Shown: positions 10,781 through 23,123, numbered from the stretch's first letter. The stretch: 64,000 nucleotides of DNA from Lolium rigidum (GCF_022539505.1 NC_061514.1:42644869-42708868), one strand, 5' to 3'. Translations and numbers: made by a program. Notes: generated by a model not told the origin, from the sequence alone.

Positions 10781-12076
10781 ATTGGCACCGTCTGTGGGAA
10801 TTAGAGGCGACAAGGAGCTGATCTCGATGGCACGTTCAAGTTCGTCGACTTCGTCGGTAGCAAGCAACGCGATGGATCGAGGTAAACAGGTCGAAACTGA
10901 TCTAGTCGATTTTGTTCCTCACCCGCCCTCCCGTTTGGATGCATATGCGTATCTGGAGGAGCCCATGGAGATGGCGTTCGGAGAATTCCGATTCTGCGTC
11001 GACAAAGAAGGATCGTATCGTCTCGAAGTTCCGATCTCGTCGGGATTATCAGCGACCGATTCCGATTTTTCATCAGGCGAAGAGGAGATTTCGTCGCCAC
11101 GCTTCATCAACACCATAGCAAGCGAAAAGCTCGCCAAGATCTTCAGCGACATGTCTTTCGAGTTGTTTGCGGACTCCGATATAAGCAGCGACTCAGAAAG
11201 CGTCGACAGCTTCAATTTCATTGACAGATCTGTTGCTATTGGAAAGGTCTTCACCAATCTATGCGATGGCGTCTCCAATCCTGACAAAAATCAAAATTCA
11301 AAATATCATCAGATCTACGCAATTGAGGAAACAAACCGAGCAGATCCAGAGACGTCAGAGGCTTTCGACAATGTGGGAAACCCATATGTTGATCCCGCTG
11401 ATCTCAGGCGAGGTTTAGGCACCAAATATGTCAGGCCTACACCGCGTCTAAGGGTCCAACTCCCATAAGAAGCGTGGGACAGAGCCGCAAGATCCATGGA
11501 TGGCACAGAACCAATGACCACAACTGCTACGGCAGAGGAATTGCAAGCTTATCAATATAGACTCGCTCGTGTAAGCAGAGAATTAGAAAAACAGACAGCT
11601 GAACTAAATAGAAGAAAGGAGGCAGCTTCTGCGTCAAGCAGGCGACGAGCAGATCTAAGCCGACAGTCAGGAACTTCGGGAGATAGTCACAGAGAAGCTC
11701 GGAGGAGAGCAAGATCTCGGCTGCAAAATATACCTGAAGCAGAGAGGGAAAATTTAGTTCAAAACCTCGACATGTCTTTTATGTCAATCGACACAAGGGG
11801 AAATATTATCCCTAAAACACCGGAAGCTGGGTACATGGGAACGCAAGCTTTCATCCTCGCGTCTAGACCACCTCCTGGGGATCCGAGAGAAGCGTTGTTT
11901 AACATGGCAATGGTAGGAGTTGGAGCCATGGGAACAGCATTCGCAGCTACACCTCCCGAAGGAACTGCAAGGCAAAATAGTCCGCGACCTACCGCAGCAG
12001 TGCAGGATCCACCGAGAGCAAGTGGAGCAAGAGACTCAGCGGCTCAGGCAAGGGTAGATAGAGCGCGACAGGACAT
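10781..12076 (+). pseudogene. Gypsy 3 leader and gag N-terminal part (copy A, truncated)
   Basis: Two open stretches (10782-11468 and 11496-12076) encode a Ser/Asp-rich leader protein and a coiled-coil-like basic region (RVSRELEKQTAELNRRKEAA) of a gag polyprotein. Neither contains the capsid core, which is found only in copy B. At 12076 gag stops and the sequence continues with a fragment of the family 1 LTR, without shared bases at the junction. Confidence 0.7.
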
Positions 12077-12431
12077 CGTCAGAAGGTCGAAGGGGCGACG
12101 ACACCATAGGGCCGCACGGCCAGGGGGTGGGCCGCGCCGGCCTATCATCTGGGGCCTATGTGGCCCCCCTCTGGCGGCTCTCGGGTGTTCTGGATGCTTC
12201 CGGGAAAAATAGGAACCTGGGCGTTGATTTCTTCCGATTCCGAGAATATTTCGTTACTAGGATTTCTGAAACCAAAAACAGCAGAAAACGAGAGCGGCAC
12301 TTCGGCATCTTGTTAATAGGTTAGTTCCAGAAAATGCACGAATATGACATAAAGTGTGCATAAAACATGTAGATATCATCAATAATGTAGCATGGAACAT
12401 AAGAAATTATCGATACGTCGAAGACGTATCA
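12077..12431 (-). mobile_element. Truncated LTR of the family 1 element
   Basis: Matches the last 355 bp (plus-strand view) of the 1749-bp LTR and ends ATACGTCGAAGACGTATCA. Its left edge is the junction with gypsy 3 gag and marks the breakpoint of the tandem duplication or of a misassembly. Confidence 0.85.
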
Positions 12432-13084
12432 GCATCCCCAAGCTTAGTTACTGCTCGTCCCGAGCGAGGTAAAACGATAACAAAGATAATTTCTTAAGTG
12501 ACATGCCATCATAACCTTGATCATACTATTGTAAGCATATGTAATGAATGCGAGTGATCAAAACAATGGTAATGACATGAGTAAACAAATGAATCATAAA
12601 GCAAAGACTTTTCATGAATAGTACTTCAAGACAAGCATCAATAAGTCTTGCATAAGAGTTAACTCATAAAGCAATAATTCAATGTAAAGGTATTGAAGCA
12701 ACACAAAGGAAGATTAAGTTTCTGCGGTTGCTTTCAACTTATAACATGTATATCTCATGGATAGTTGTCAATACAAAGTAATATAATAAGTGCAATATGC
12801 AAGTATGTAGGAATCAATGCACAGTTCACACAAGTGTTTGCTTCTTGAGATGGAGAGAAATAGGTGAACTGACTCAACAATAAAAGTAAAAGAATGGCCC
12901 TTCGCAGAGGGAAGCATTGATTGCTATATTTGTGCTAGAGCTTTGGTTTTGAAAACATGAAGAGAGCATAAAAGTAAAATTTTGAGAGGTGTTTGTTGTT
13001 GTCAACGAATGGTAATGGACACTCTAACCCCCCTTGCCAGACAAACCTTCAAAGAGCGGCTCCCATTTTATTTTATTTTTGGGT

Positions 13085-13171
13085 GGCACTCCTTCCAACC
13101 TTTCTTTCACAAACCATGGCTAACTGAATCCTCGGGTGCCTGCCAACAATCTCATACCATGAAGGAGTGCC
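13085..13171. repeat. Palindromic module, copy 1
   Basis: Ends are GGCACTCCTTC and GAAGGAGTGCC, perfect 11-base complements, enclosing a conserved core with CCATGGCTAAC and TCGGGTGCC. Compared with copy 2, both arms change together so that pairing is kept. Confidence 0.75.
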
Positions 13172-13195
13172 TTTTTATTTTAGTTTTATTATGAT

Positions 13196-13284
13196 GACAC
13201 TCCTCCCCACCTTTGCTTTCTCAAGCCATGGCTAACCGAATCCTTCGGGTGCCGTCCAACAATCACATACCATGGAGGAGTGTC
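13196..13284. repeat. Palindromic module, copy 2
   Basis: Ends are GACACTCCTCC and GGAGGAGTGTC, again perfect 11-base complements, around the same core as copy 1. Two positions differ from copy 1 and both are compensated in the other arm. Confidence 0.75.
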
Positions 13285-15050
13285 TATTTTTGTTAATTAA
13301 TTTGGGACTCGGGAATCCCATTGCCAGCTCTTTTTGCAAAATTATTGGATAAGCGGATGAAGCCACTAGTCCATTGGTGAAAGTTGCCCAACAAGATTGA
13401 AAGATAAACACCACATACTTCCTCATGAGCTATAAAACATTGACACAAATAAGAGGTAATAATTTTTGAATTGTTTAAAGGTAGCACTCAAGCAATTTAC
13501 TTTGGAATGGCGGAGAAATACCATGTAGTAGGTAGGTATGGTGGACACAAATGGCATAGTGGTTGGCTCAAGGATTTGGGTGCATGAGAAGTATTCCCTC
13601 TCGATACAAGGTTTAGGCTAGCAAGGTTATTTGAAACAAACACAAGGATGAACCGGTGCAGCAAAACTCACATAAAAGACATATTGTAAACATTATAAGA
13701 CTCTACACCGTCTTCCTTGTTGTTCAAAACTCAATACTAGAAATTATCTAGACTTTAGAGAGACCAATTATGCAAACCAAATTTTAGCATGCTCTATGTA
13801 TTTCTTCACTAATAGGTGCAAAGTATATGATGCAAGAGCTTAAACATGAGCACAACAATTGCCAAGTATCACATTACCCAAGACATTATAGCAATTACTA
13901 CATGTAGCATTTTCCAATTCCAACCATATAACAATTTAACGAAGAGGAAACTTCGCCATGAATATTATGAGCTAAGAACACATGTGTTCATACGAACCAG
14001 CGGAGCGTGTCTCTCTCCCACACAAGGATGAACTTATTCAAAGAACTAAGATAACAAAACAAAAATAAAAGCACACACAGACGCTCCAAGTAAAGTACAT
14101 AAGATGTGACTGAATAAAAAATATAGTTTCAGGGGAGGAACCTGATACTTTGTCAATGAAGAAGGGGATGCCTTGGGCATCCCCAAGCTTAGATGCTTGA
14201 GTCTTCTTAAAATATGCAAGGGTGAACCACGGGGGCATCCCCAAGCTTAGAGCTTTCACTCCTCTTGATCATAGTATATCATTCTCCTCTCTTGACCCTT
14301 GAAAACTTCCTTCACACCAAACTTCAAGCAAACTCATTAGAGGGTTAGTGCATAATCAAAAATTCACATGTTCAGAGGTGACACAATCATTCTTAACACT
14401 TCTGGACATTGCACATAACTTCTGAAAGTTAATGGAACAAAGAAACTCATTCAACTTAACAAAAGCGGCAATGCGAAATAAAAGGCAGAATCTGTCAAAA
14501 ACAGAACAGTCCGTAAAGACGAATTTTAAAATGGCATCAGACTTGCTCAAATGGAAAAACTCAAAACTAATGAAAGTTGCGTACATATCTGAGGATCACG
14601 CTCGTAAATTGGCAGATTTTTTCGAATTTTCTACAGAGACTTGTGCCCAGATTCGTGACAGACAGCAATACTGTTTCTGCGCAGCGATCCCAAATATAAC
14701 ATCAACTTTAACATAGAAACTTTACTTGGCACAAAAACATGATAAGGAGAGGTTGCTACAGTATTAAACAACTTCCAAGACTCAACAAAACAAAAATTGC
14801 TGTAGTAAAATAAACACATGGGTTATCTCCCAAGAAGTTCTTTCTTTATAGCCATTAAGATGGGCTCAGCAGTTTTAATGATACTCTCGCAAGAAATAGT
14901 ATTTGAAGCAAAAGAGAGCAGCAAGAGGCAAATTCAAAACACATTTAAGTCTAACATGCTTCCTATGCATAGGAATCTTGTAAATAAACAAGTTCAAGAA
15001 GCATAATGCAACAAGCATAGAAAGATAAAACAAGTGTAGCTTAAAAAATT

Positions 15051-15632
15051 TCAGCACATAGAGAGGTGTTTTAGTAACATGAAAATTTCTACAACCATAT
15101 TTTCCTCTCTCCCATAATAACTTTCAGTAGCATCATGAGCAAACTCAACAATATAACTATCACATAAAGCATTCTTATCATGAGTCTCATGCATAAAATA
15201 ATTACTACTCCCAACATAAGCATAGTCATTCTTATTAATTGTAGTGGGAGCAAATTCAACAAAGTAGCTATCAAATATAGGAGGTATATTGTAATCATAA
15301 TCAAATCTATCCTCCATAACAGGTGGTAACAAAAGACTACTATCATTATAATCATCATAAATGGGAGGCAAAGTATCATCAAAGTAAATTTTCTCCTCAA
15401 TGCTTGGGGGACTAAAAATATCATGCTCATCAAAACCGACCTCCCCAAGCTTAGAATTTTCCATAGCATTAGCAACAATGGTGTTCAAAGCATTCATAGT
15501 AATAACATTCCCATTAGCATGCATATAAAGTTCCATGGGTTTCTTAATTCTTTCTTCAAAGACATCATGTCCTAATTCAAGATAAAGTTCATAAAGATCT
15601 CTCATATTTTTGTTGTTTTCCATTATGCCCAA
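15051..15632 (-). CDS. ORF of the non-autonomous LTR element, function unknown
   Basis: A 193-residue frame begins about 155 bp after the LTR end in element orientation. It is acidic, with DLYELYLELGHDVFEERI near the start and repeated IPPI(Y/F)D-type motifs (TLPPIYDDYND, IPPIFDSYF) in the middle. There is no zinc knuckle, protease or polymerase motif. Its place is that of gag, so it may be a gag remnant or an element-specific protein; similar proteins occur in related Triticeae elements as far as I recall. Function is not assigned. Confidence 0.5.
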   Translation of the reverse strand: MGIMENNKNMRDLYELYLELGHDVFEERIKKPMELYMHANGNVITMNALNTIVANAMENSKLGEVGFDEHDIFSPPSIEEKIYFDDTLPPIYDDYNDSSLLLPPVMEDRFDYDYNIPPIFDSYFVEFAPTTINKNDYAYVGSSNYFMHETHDKNALCDSYIVEFAHDATESYYGREENMVVEIFMLLKHLSMC

Positions 15633-15760
15633 CTAGTGTAAACAAGAAACCAAATGCCGCAATTGCAGAGTCTAAAGGAAATAGCTTTGAGCACACACAC
15701 AATGGCGCCAGAAAAGTACTGTTACCTGGAACCGAAGTATGAGTGCCTTTTACCTTTCCT

Positions 15761-15778
15761 CCCCGGCAACGGCGCCAG
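15761..15778 (-). other. Primer-binding site of the family 1 element
   Basis: On the minus strand, about ten bases after the LTR end, the sequence reads TGGCGCCGTTGCCGGGG, which resembles the tRNA-complementary sites of plant gypsy-type elements. A similar block, GGCGCCAGAAAAGTACTG on the plus strand, lies about 60 bp further inside (15706-15723) and looks like a duplication of the site plus its LTR-adjacent bases. Confidence 0.6.
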
Positions 15779-15787
15779 AAAAGTGCT

Positions 15788-17536
15788 TGATGTCTACGGG
15801 TGCTTCTATTCTTGTAGACAGTGTTGGGCCTCCAAGAGCGAGAGGTTTGTAGAACAGCAAGCAAGTTTCCCTTAAGTGGATTACCCAAGGTTTATCGAAC
15901 TCGGGGAGGAAGAGGTCAAAGATATCCCTCTCGGGCAACCCTGCAACCACAAAGCAAGAAGTCTCTTGTGTCCCCAACACACCTAATAGGTGCACTAGTT
16001 CGGCGAAGAGATAGTGAAATACAAGTGGTATGAATAAATATGAGCGGTAGTACGGCGCTAGAAAATAGCTTACTGGCATGCGGTTGATGGTAGTAATATT
16101 GCAGGAAGTAAACAAGCGAGTAGTAACTCAGCGAGTAGTAACGCATAGAAACGAGTAACAAGCAGCGATAGCGATATTTAGGAACAAGGCCTAGGGATTA
16201 GACTTTCACTAGTGGACACTCTCAACATTGATCACATAATAAATAAGTTCTCTTCCTTTTGTGCTACATATACTCTTGTTGGATGATGAACACCACTAAT
16301 TGTGTAGGGCTACAAGAACCCTCAATGCCGGAGTTAACAAGCTCCACAACATTCGATATTCATGTTTAAGTAACCTTAGAGTATAATAGATCTTTGCAAA
16401 ATACACCAAGTACTAACATAGCATGCACACTGTCACCATCACACTACGAAGGAGGCATAGATCACATCAATACTATCATAATGACAATTAACTCCACAAT
16501 CTACAAGAGATCATGATCATAATCTACGACAAGAACTACACGATGCACACACTGTCACCATTACACCATGCAGGAGGAATAGACTACTTTAATAACATCA
16601 CATGAGTAGCACATAGATAAATAGTGATACAAAACACATTGCAATCATAAAGGGATATAAATAAGCACTTCACTATGCCATTCATAAAAGTGAATAAGTA
16701 TTTTGTGAAATATAGCCTAAGAGACCCACACGGTGCACACACTGTCACCTTTACACACGTGGGACAAGGAGTCTCCGGAGATCACATAAGTAAAACCCAC
16801 TTGACTAGCATAATGACATCTAGATTACAAGCATCATCATATGAATCTCAATCATGTAAGGCAGCTCATGAGATTATTGTATTGAAGTACATAGGAGAGA
16901 GATGAACCACATAGCTACTGGTACAGCCCCGAGCGTCGATGGAGAACTACTCCCTCTTCATGGGAGCAGCAGCGGTGATTAAGATGGCGGTGGAGATGGC
17001 AGCGGTGTCGATGGAGAAGCCTTCCGGGGGCACTTCCCCGCTCCGGCAGGGTGCCAGAACAGAGACTCCTGTCCCCCAGATCTTGGCTTCGCGATGGCGG
17101 CGGCTCCGGAAGGTTTCGCGTACCGTGGCTTCCTCCGTAAGGGTTTTCGACGCGAGGGGCTTTATATAGGCGAAAGGGCAGCGTCGGGAAGGTCGAAGGG
17201 GCGACGACACCATAGGGCCGCACGGCCGGGGGTGGGCCGCGCCGGCCTATCATCTGGGGCCTGTGTGGCCCCCCTGCGCGGCTCTCGGGTGTTCTTGATG
17301 CTTCCGGGAAAAATAGGAACCTGGGCGTTGATTTCTTCCGATTCCGAGAATATTTCGTTACTAGGATTTCTGAAACCAAAAACAGCAGAAAACAGGAACT
17401 GGCACTTCGGCATCTTGTTAATAGGTTAGTTCCAGAAAATGCACGAATATGACATAAAGTGTGCATAAAACATGTAGATATCATCAATAATGTAGCATGG
17501 AACATAAGAAATTATCGATACGTCGGAGACGTATCA
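15788..17536 (-). mobile_element. LTR of family 1 (copy B)
   Basis: A 1749-bp LTR with the same ends as copy A (8480-10228). It is the 5' LTR of the minus-strand element and is followed by GGAGC and the Copia fragment at 17537. Differences from copy A include several CAG/CGAG and CTG/CTCG indels. Confidence 0.9.
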
Positions 17537-17708
17537 GGAGCTATCAGAACGACCCCATGGATGCAAGCATGTGAGCAGCAAATGGGTGTTCAAGAAGAAG
17601 CTAAGACCTGATGATACTATTGAGAAGTACAAGGCGCGGCTTGTAGCGAAAGGCTACACATAGAGAGAAGATGAAGATTACTTCGACACCTATTCACCTG
17701 TTGACATA
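17537..17708 (+). pseudogene. Copia reverse transcriptase fragment (copy B)
   Basis: Duplicate of 10229-10400 with the same GGAGC start and the same TAG stop after the RLVAKGYT motif. One substitution changes GGTACT to GATACT. Because the stop is shared, the mutation predates the duplication. Confidence 0.8.
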
Positions 17709-18089
17709 GGCATCCCCAATGGGCCTGCCGAAGATGGTACCCGGGGTTTACTAAAGGCCCACAAGTCGAAGAATATGAAGTTCGGAAGCCCAGTTAATGT
17801 CCAGGAAGGTTAGAGTTGTATTAGGAAATATAGAGACTTGTAATTTTATGGGACGGGTTAGAAACCCTCCCGGACTCTGTAATCTGTGTATTATGAATCC
17901 CTCGGCTCCACCTCCTATATAAGGGGGAGTCGAGGGACAAAGAGAGGATCGAATCTATTATCAACATAACCCTAGTTTTATAATCGTCGAGTACTTTTCG
18001 GCTGAAACCTTCGGGATCTACTTGCCCTCTACTTCCAACAAAACCCTAGTCTACAATACGTAGGCATTGATAAGTTAATACCTTGTCAA

Positions 18090-20607
18090 TTGGCGCCGTC
18101 TGTGGGAATTAGAGGCGACAAGGAGCTGATCTCGATGGCACGTTCAAGTTCGTCGACTTCGTCGGTAGCAAGCAACGCGATGGATCGAGGTAAACAGGTC
18201 AAAACTGATCTAGTCGATTTTGTTCCTCACCCGCCCTCCCGTTTGGATGCATATGCGTATCTGGAGGAGCCCATGGAGATGGCGTTCGGAGAATTCCGAT
18301 TCTCGCGTCGACAAAGAAGGATCGTATCGTCTCGAAGTTCCGATCTCGTCGGGATTATCAGCGACCGATTCCGATTTTTCATCAGGCGAAGAGGAGATTT
18401 CGTCGCCACGCTTCATCAACACCATAGCAAGCGAAAAGCTCGCCAAGATCTTCAGCGACATGTCTTTCGAGTTGTTTGCGGACTCTGATATAAGCAGCGA
18501 CTCAGAAAGCGTCGACAGCTTCAATTTCATTGACAGATCTGTTGCTATTGGAAAGGTCTTCACCAATCTATGCGATGGCGTCTCCAATCCTGACAAAAAT
18601 CAAAATTCAAAATATCATCAGATCTACGCAATTGAGGAAACAAACCGAGCAGATCCAGAGACGTCAGAGGCTTTCGACAATGTGGGAAACCCATATGTTG
18701 ATCCCGCTGATCTCAGGCGAGGTTTAGGCACCAAATATGTCAGGCCTACACCGCGTCTAAGGGTCCAACTCCCATAAGAAGCGTGGGGCAGAGCCGCAAG
18801 ATCCATGGATGGCACAGAACCAATGACCACAACTGCTACGGCAGAGGAATTGCAAGCTTATCAATATAGACTCGCTCGTGTAAGCAGAGAATTAGAAAAA
18901 CAGACAGCTGAACTAAATAGAAGAAAGGAGGCAGCTTCTGCGTCAAGCAGGCGACGAGCAGATCTAAGCCGACAGTCAGGAACTTCGGGAGATAGTCACA
19001 GAGAAGCTCGGAGGAGAGCAAGATCTCGGCTGCAAAATATACCTGAAGCAGAGAGGGAAAATTTAGTTCAAAACCTCGACATGTCTTTTATGTCAATCGA
19101 CACAAGGGGAAATATTATCCCTAAAACACCGGAAGCTGGGTACATGGGAACGCAAGCTTTCATCCTCGCGTCTAGACCACCTCCTGGGGATCCGAGAGAA
19201 GCGTTGTTTAACATGGCAATGGTAGGAGTTGGAGCCATGGGAACAGCATTCGCAGCTACACCTCCCGAAGGAACTGCAAGGCAAAATAGTCCGCGACCTA
19301 CCGCAGCAGTGCAGGATCCACCGAGAGCAAGTGGAGCAAGAGACTCAGCGGCTCAGGCAAGGGTAGATAGAGCGCGACAGGACATAAGGGAACATCGGAA
19401 TTCACCAGAAGTTGCTGAGGAAGATATGTGTGAACTCCCATGTTTCACAAGACGAGTTCGAAAAACTCGAGTCCCGTCAGGGTTTAAGTTACCCGAAAAT
19501 TTCAAAAAATTCGATGGTCTACAGGATCCCGAGGATTAGCTAGTTGATTACCTCGAGACGGTGAAGTTGATAGGCGGAACCAGGGCCACGGCCATGCAGA
19601 GCATCCAAGTACACCTGAGCGGAGCCGCACGATCTTGGATAAAGAAACTTCCCCCAGGTTCCATCGACAGTTGGGACAGTTTTCAGGATGTCTTCGTTAA
19701 GAATTTCTGATCCACCTACAAAAAACCCGCATCATTAGAAGATTTGAGGTCGTGTAGACAGAAACATGATGAGTCAATGAGAAAATACATACAGAGGTGG
19801 ACCATCATCAAAAACTCGGCAGAGAATATATCTGACGAGAGAGCAATAGATGCGTTCGTGGCAGGAATTCGACGAGCAGATTTCGTCGAAGACTTGGGGA
19901 GAACCAACCCAAAGACAATATCAACATTGATGGAAATAGCAAACAGATGGGCAGACGGAGAAGATGCTATACACAACAAGCGACATAGATCGCCAGAGGA
20001 GGACCGCAGTCGAAATTTCCAAAATAGACGACGATTCTCTCGACAGTTCTATAGTAATGATGCTCCTGGCCAAATATCAGCTGGTTTCCGAGGAAATACA
20101 GGAGGAAATAGTCGAGATGATTATCAAAGAAGTAGCGAGTAGCAAGGCGACAACAGAGGTGATTTCCGTAATAATAGACAAAATAGTGGACCAAGGTTCC
20201 AGAGACCATATGTGTCTCCCGAGGATATGATGAATGGACCGTGTCAGATGCATTTTTATCTTGATAACAATGGGAAGAGACAGTCAGGGCATTTCCAGAA
20301 GGACTGTCGAAATTTTCAAGCAATGTTGAGATTTGCAGGGCAAGCTAACGCTCACGCAAATAGAAACCCTCAGGGGCCAAGGAGTGAAATTCACCTTCCA
20401 CCTCCTCCCGCGATTACGGACGAAAATCGACACCAGCTCAGAATTGCGGCAGCACCACACCCACCTCGATATGTTGATCCTAACTCCAACGGCGCGGTCT
20501 CGATGATTCAGAAAGGTAGGCCATCTAATAGGGCTCAGAAAGTAATCTCACGACAAGTGTTTATGGCAGAGAAGATGCCTCCACCAACGATTGAGTACCT
20601 GAATTAG
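18090..20607 (+). pseudogene. Gypsy 3 gag polyprotein
   Basis: Open pieces 18220-18777 and 18805-19539 repeat copy A. They continue with the capsid core (FKLPENFKKFDGLQDPED, then AARSWIKKLPPGSIDSW, then RKYIQRWTIIKNSAENISDE) to about 20142 and a C-terminal piece at 20212-20607. Stops at about 19537 and 19709, and a frameshift in copy B at 18303 caused by an inserted base (TTCTCGCG against TTCTGCG), break the frame. Confidence 0.75.
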
Positions 20608-20691
20608 TCGGGACAGGACATTGGCTTCACAATAGCAGATCACCCACAGCAAGTTCCTCGACCAGGGCAATCTGCACTTATCCTACCTGCA

Positions 20692-21294
20692 GTGATCGCA
20701 GGGTTCGACGTGTCGAGAGTCTTTATAGATGGCAGCAGCAGTTTAAACCTTATGTACGCAGATACATTGAGGAAGATGAACATATCCTTGGCAAATTTAA
20801 AACCAACGGATACGCGCTTCCATGGTATTACACCAGACAAGCCGAGTTATCCATTGGGGAAGATCAATCTCGACGTTCAGTTCGGGACCCGAGAAAATTA
20901 CAGGATTGAGAGGCTGGAATTCGAAGTCGTGGATTTCCCGTCACAGTATCATGCTTTATTGGGGCGACCAGCATATGTCAGGTTTATAGCGGTACCACAT
21001 TATATGTACCTGCTATGGAGGCTCCCTGGACCCAAGGGACCAATTACAGTAAAAGGAAGTTTTGCGCTAGCTGATAAATGCGACAATGACTTTCATCGAC
21101 TGTCAGAAACTTTCGGGATGCAGGCAGAATACCTGGCTTCAAAGTTAACAACAGATTATGATGTGTTGCCGGATTCAGGGAGGCCACTCAGGGAACCAAC
21201 CTTCGACACTACTAAGGATTCTAAGGAAGTCCAGATTCACCCGACAGATCCCAAGAAAACGACATCCATCGCAACAAACATGGATCTCGCATAG
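20692..21294 (+). pseudogene. Gypsy 3 aspartic protease region
   Basis: The stretch FDVSRVFIDGSSSLNLMYAD has the position of the retropepsin active site, but the usual DGGSS reads DGSSS. It is followed by the conserved HALLGRPAY. About 200 residues precede a stop just upstream of the RT frame. Lineage: Tat. Confidence 0.65.
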
Positions 21295-21296
21295 GA

Positions 21297-22348
21297 AAGA
21301 GCACTCGTCGAGTTCCTCCGTGAGCGCTGGCAAATCTTCGCATGGTGTCCAGCTGACATGCCAGGAGTACCCAGGGAACTTGCCGAGCACCACCTTAATT
21401 TGGATCCAGTAGCGAAACCAATCAGACAACCTTTGCGGTGTTTTTCGGAACCAAACCGCAAGGCTATGCTATCAGAAATCAATCGACTCAGAGAAGCTGG
21501 CTTTATCAAAGAAATACACACGGAGGCCACATGGGTAGCTAATCCAGTGTTGGTCCCGAAGAAAAACACGAAAGTCCTTCGCATGTGCGTCAACTTCACG
21601 TGTCTAAACAAACATTGCCCAAAGGATCACTTTCCCCTCCCGAGGATCGATCAAATTATCGACTCCACGGCAGGATGTGAACGTCTTTCCTTCTTGGATG
21701 CATATTCTGGCTATAACCAGATCAGACTAAAAGAAGATGACGAAGTCAAAACAGCTTTTATAACACCTTATGGTGTGTTCTGCTATAGAACACTGCCTTT
21801 TGGTCTGAAAAACGCGGGAGCAACATATCAGCGGATGATGCAGAAGTGTCTTGCAATACAGATTGGTAAAAATGTACAAGTATATATTGACGATGTTGTC
21901 ATAACAACAAAAAGGGGTCAACCTTGATCGAGATCTGAAGGAAACTTTCGATAACCTTGACAAGTTCTGCCTTAAGTTGAACCCGACAAAGTGCTCCTTT
22001 GGCGTTCCTGCGGGAGAACTTCTCGGGTTCCTAGTTTCAGCAAGAGGGATCGAGGCCAATCCAGAGAAAATCCAAGCCATCGTAACAATGAGGAAGCCAA
22101 CAAAGTTGAAAGAAATACAACAGTTGACTGGGCGAGTCGCGGCTTTAAGAAGATTCGTCGCCAGGCTAGAAGAAAAGGCATTACCGTTCTACGCGCTGAT
22201 CAAGCAAGGTGATAAATTTCAATGGAACGATGAAGCGGACAGAGCTTTCGAGGATCTCAAGCGCACAATCTCGACACCACCAATCTTGGTGGCGCCAAAG
22301 GAGAAGGAGCCTCTCCTGTTATATATGCTGCAACACCTCAGGTGGTAA
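21297..22348 (+). pseudogene. Gypsy 3 reverse transcriptase
   Basis: RT motifs are seen in order: PVLVPKKNTKVLRMCVNFT, LSFLDAYSGYNQI, TLPFGLKNAGATYQRMM and the catalytic YIDDVV. A frameshift at about 21927 is followed by the connection part, LGFLVSARGIEANPEKI. The protein would not be made intact. Confidence 0.8.
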
Positions 22349-23123
22349 GCACAGTGCTAGTGGTTGAAAGAGAAGAAGAAGGAAAACTCCACGGAGTGCA
22401 ACGGCCGGTATATTTCGTCAGCGAAGTTTTATCGCCTTCCAAACAATGGTACCCGCAGTACCAGAAGTTGGCATATGGATTTTTTACAACCGCAAGAAAA
22501 CTGCGGCACTATTTTTCGGCGCACCTGATAATAGTGGTCAATGAGGCGCCCTTATCCAATATACTAAACAATCCAGAAGCTACGGGTCGTGTCTCCCTGT
22601 GGGGAATAGAGCTTTCCCCTCGGGACATCACGTACGAAAAAAGAAAAGCAATAAAGTCGCAAATTTTACCATACTTCATCGCAGAGTGGATGGACCTACA
22701 AAATACAGGACCCCCGGACTTATCGAGAACCTGGACTATGAACTTCGACGGGTCCAAGAGATTAGAGGGAGCAGGAGCAGGCGTGATACTGATATCACCG
22801 CAAGGTGATAAACTGAAGTATGTTTTGCGGATGACGTTTCCAAACGCGTCTAACAACGAGGCAGAATATGAAGCTCTTATACATGGGATGAAGATGGCGA
22901 AGGCTTGTGGCACAACGCGACAAAAAATCTTTGGCGACTCGCAATTGGTAGCTCAACAAGTCATGAATCAATGCGACACAGTCAATGATAGCATGATAGC
23001 ATACAAGGAGGTGTATAATGAGCTCGAGAAGCTGTTTGATGGATGCGAGGTAAATCACATTAGCAGGCTAAGTAATGACGAAGCCGATGTTCTTGCAAAC
23101 ATCGGGTCGCAATATCTCGCAAT
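22342..23123 (+). pseudogene. Gypsy 3 RNase H and second RNase H
   Basis: The RT-linked RNase H (VYFVSEVLSPSKQWYPQYQK) is followed by a second one with MNFDGSKRLEG, SNNEAEYEALIHG and FGDSQLV. The open reading continues into the CACTA end at 23124 by chance; the gypsy part stops at the AAT before CACTA. Confidence 0.75.

Larger units (their letters stand above)
8480..12076. repeat. Tandem block, copy A (solo LTR, Copia fragment, gypsy 3 start)
   Basis: This 3597-bp block recurs as 15788-19385 (3598 bp) with only scattered substitutions and one-base indels. Both copies contain the LTR, the same GGAGC duplication, the same 170-bp Copia piece with the same in-frame stop, and the same gypsy 3 LTR and gag. 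Copy A stops abruptly at 12076 in gag and jumps into LTR sequence. Confidence 0.85.
12432..15787 (-). other. Internal region of the family 1 element, mostly non-coding
   Basis: Apart from the open frame at 15051-15632 no convincing coding sequence was seen. Two copies of an 87-89-nt palindromic module lie at 13085-13171 and 13196-13284. A CATCCCCAAGCTTAG motif that resembles the polypurine tract recurs at 12433, 14179 and 14236. Confidence 0.6.
12077..17536 (-). mobile_element. Non-autonomous LTR element, family 1 (LARD-like), nearly complete
   Basis: On the minus strand: 5' LTR 15788-17536, primer-binding site 15761-15778, an internal part of about 3.36 kb without pol, polypurine tract AAGCTTGGGGATGC at about 12432, and a 3' LTR cut after 355 bp (12077-12431). 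The internal part has one open frame and is mostly non-coding and A/T-rich, as in large retrotransposon derivatives that depend on proteins from other elements. The right flank carries GGAGC and the same Copia sequence as copy A. Confidence 0.75.
15788..19385. repeat. Tandem block, copy B
   Basis: Second copy of the 3.6-kb block at 8480-12076. It differs in being attached on the left to the full internal region of the LTR element and in continuing on the right into the rest of gypsy 3. Confidence 0.85.
17709..23123 (+). mobile_element. Ty3/gypsy element 3, Tat lineage (copy B, longer)
   Basis: Contains the 5' LTR (17709-18088), a TTGGCGCCGTCTGTGGG primer-binding site, gag, protease, RT, RNase H and the Tat-type second RNase H, in the usual order. 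It ends at 23123 where a CACTA end begins, so integrase and the 3' LTR are missing from the assembly. Numerous stop codons (TAG or TGA, often explained by C-to-T change) and frameshifts mark it as decayed. Confidence 0.8.
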
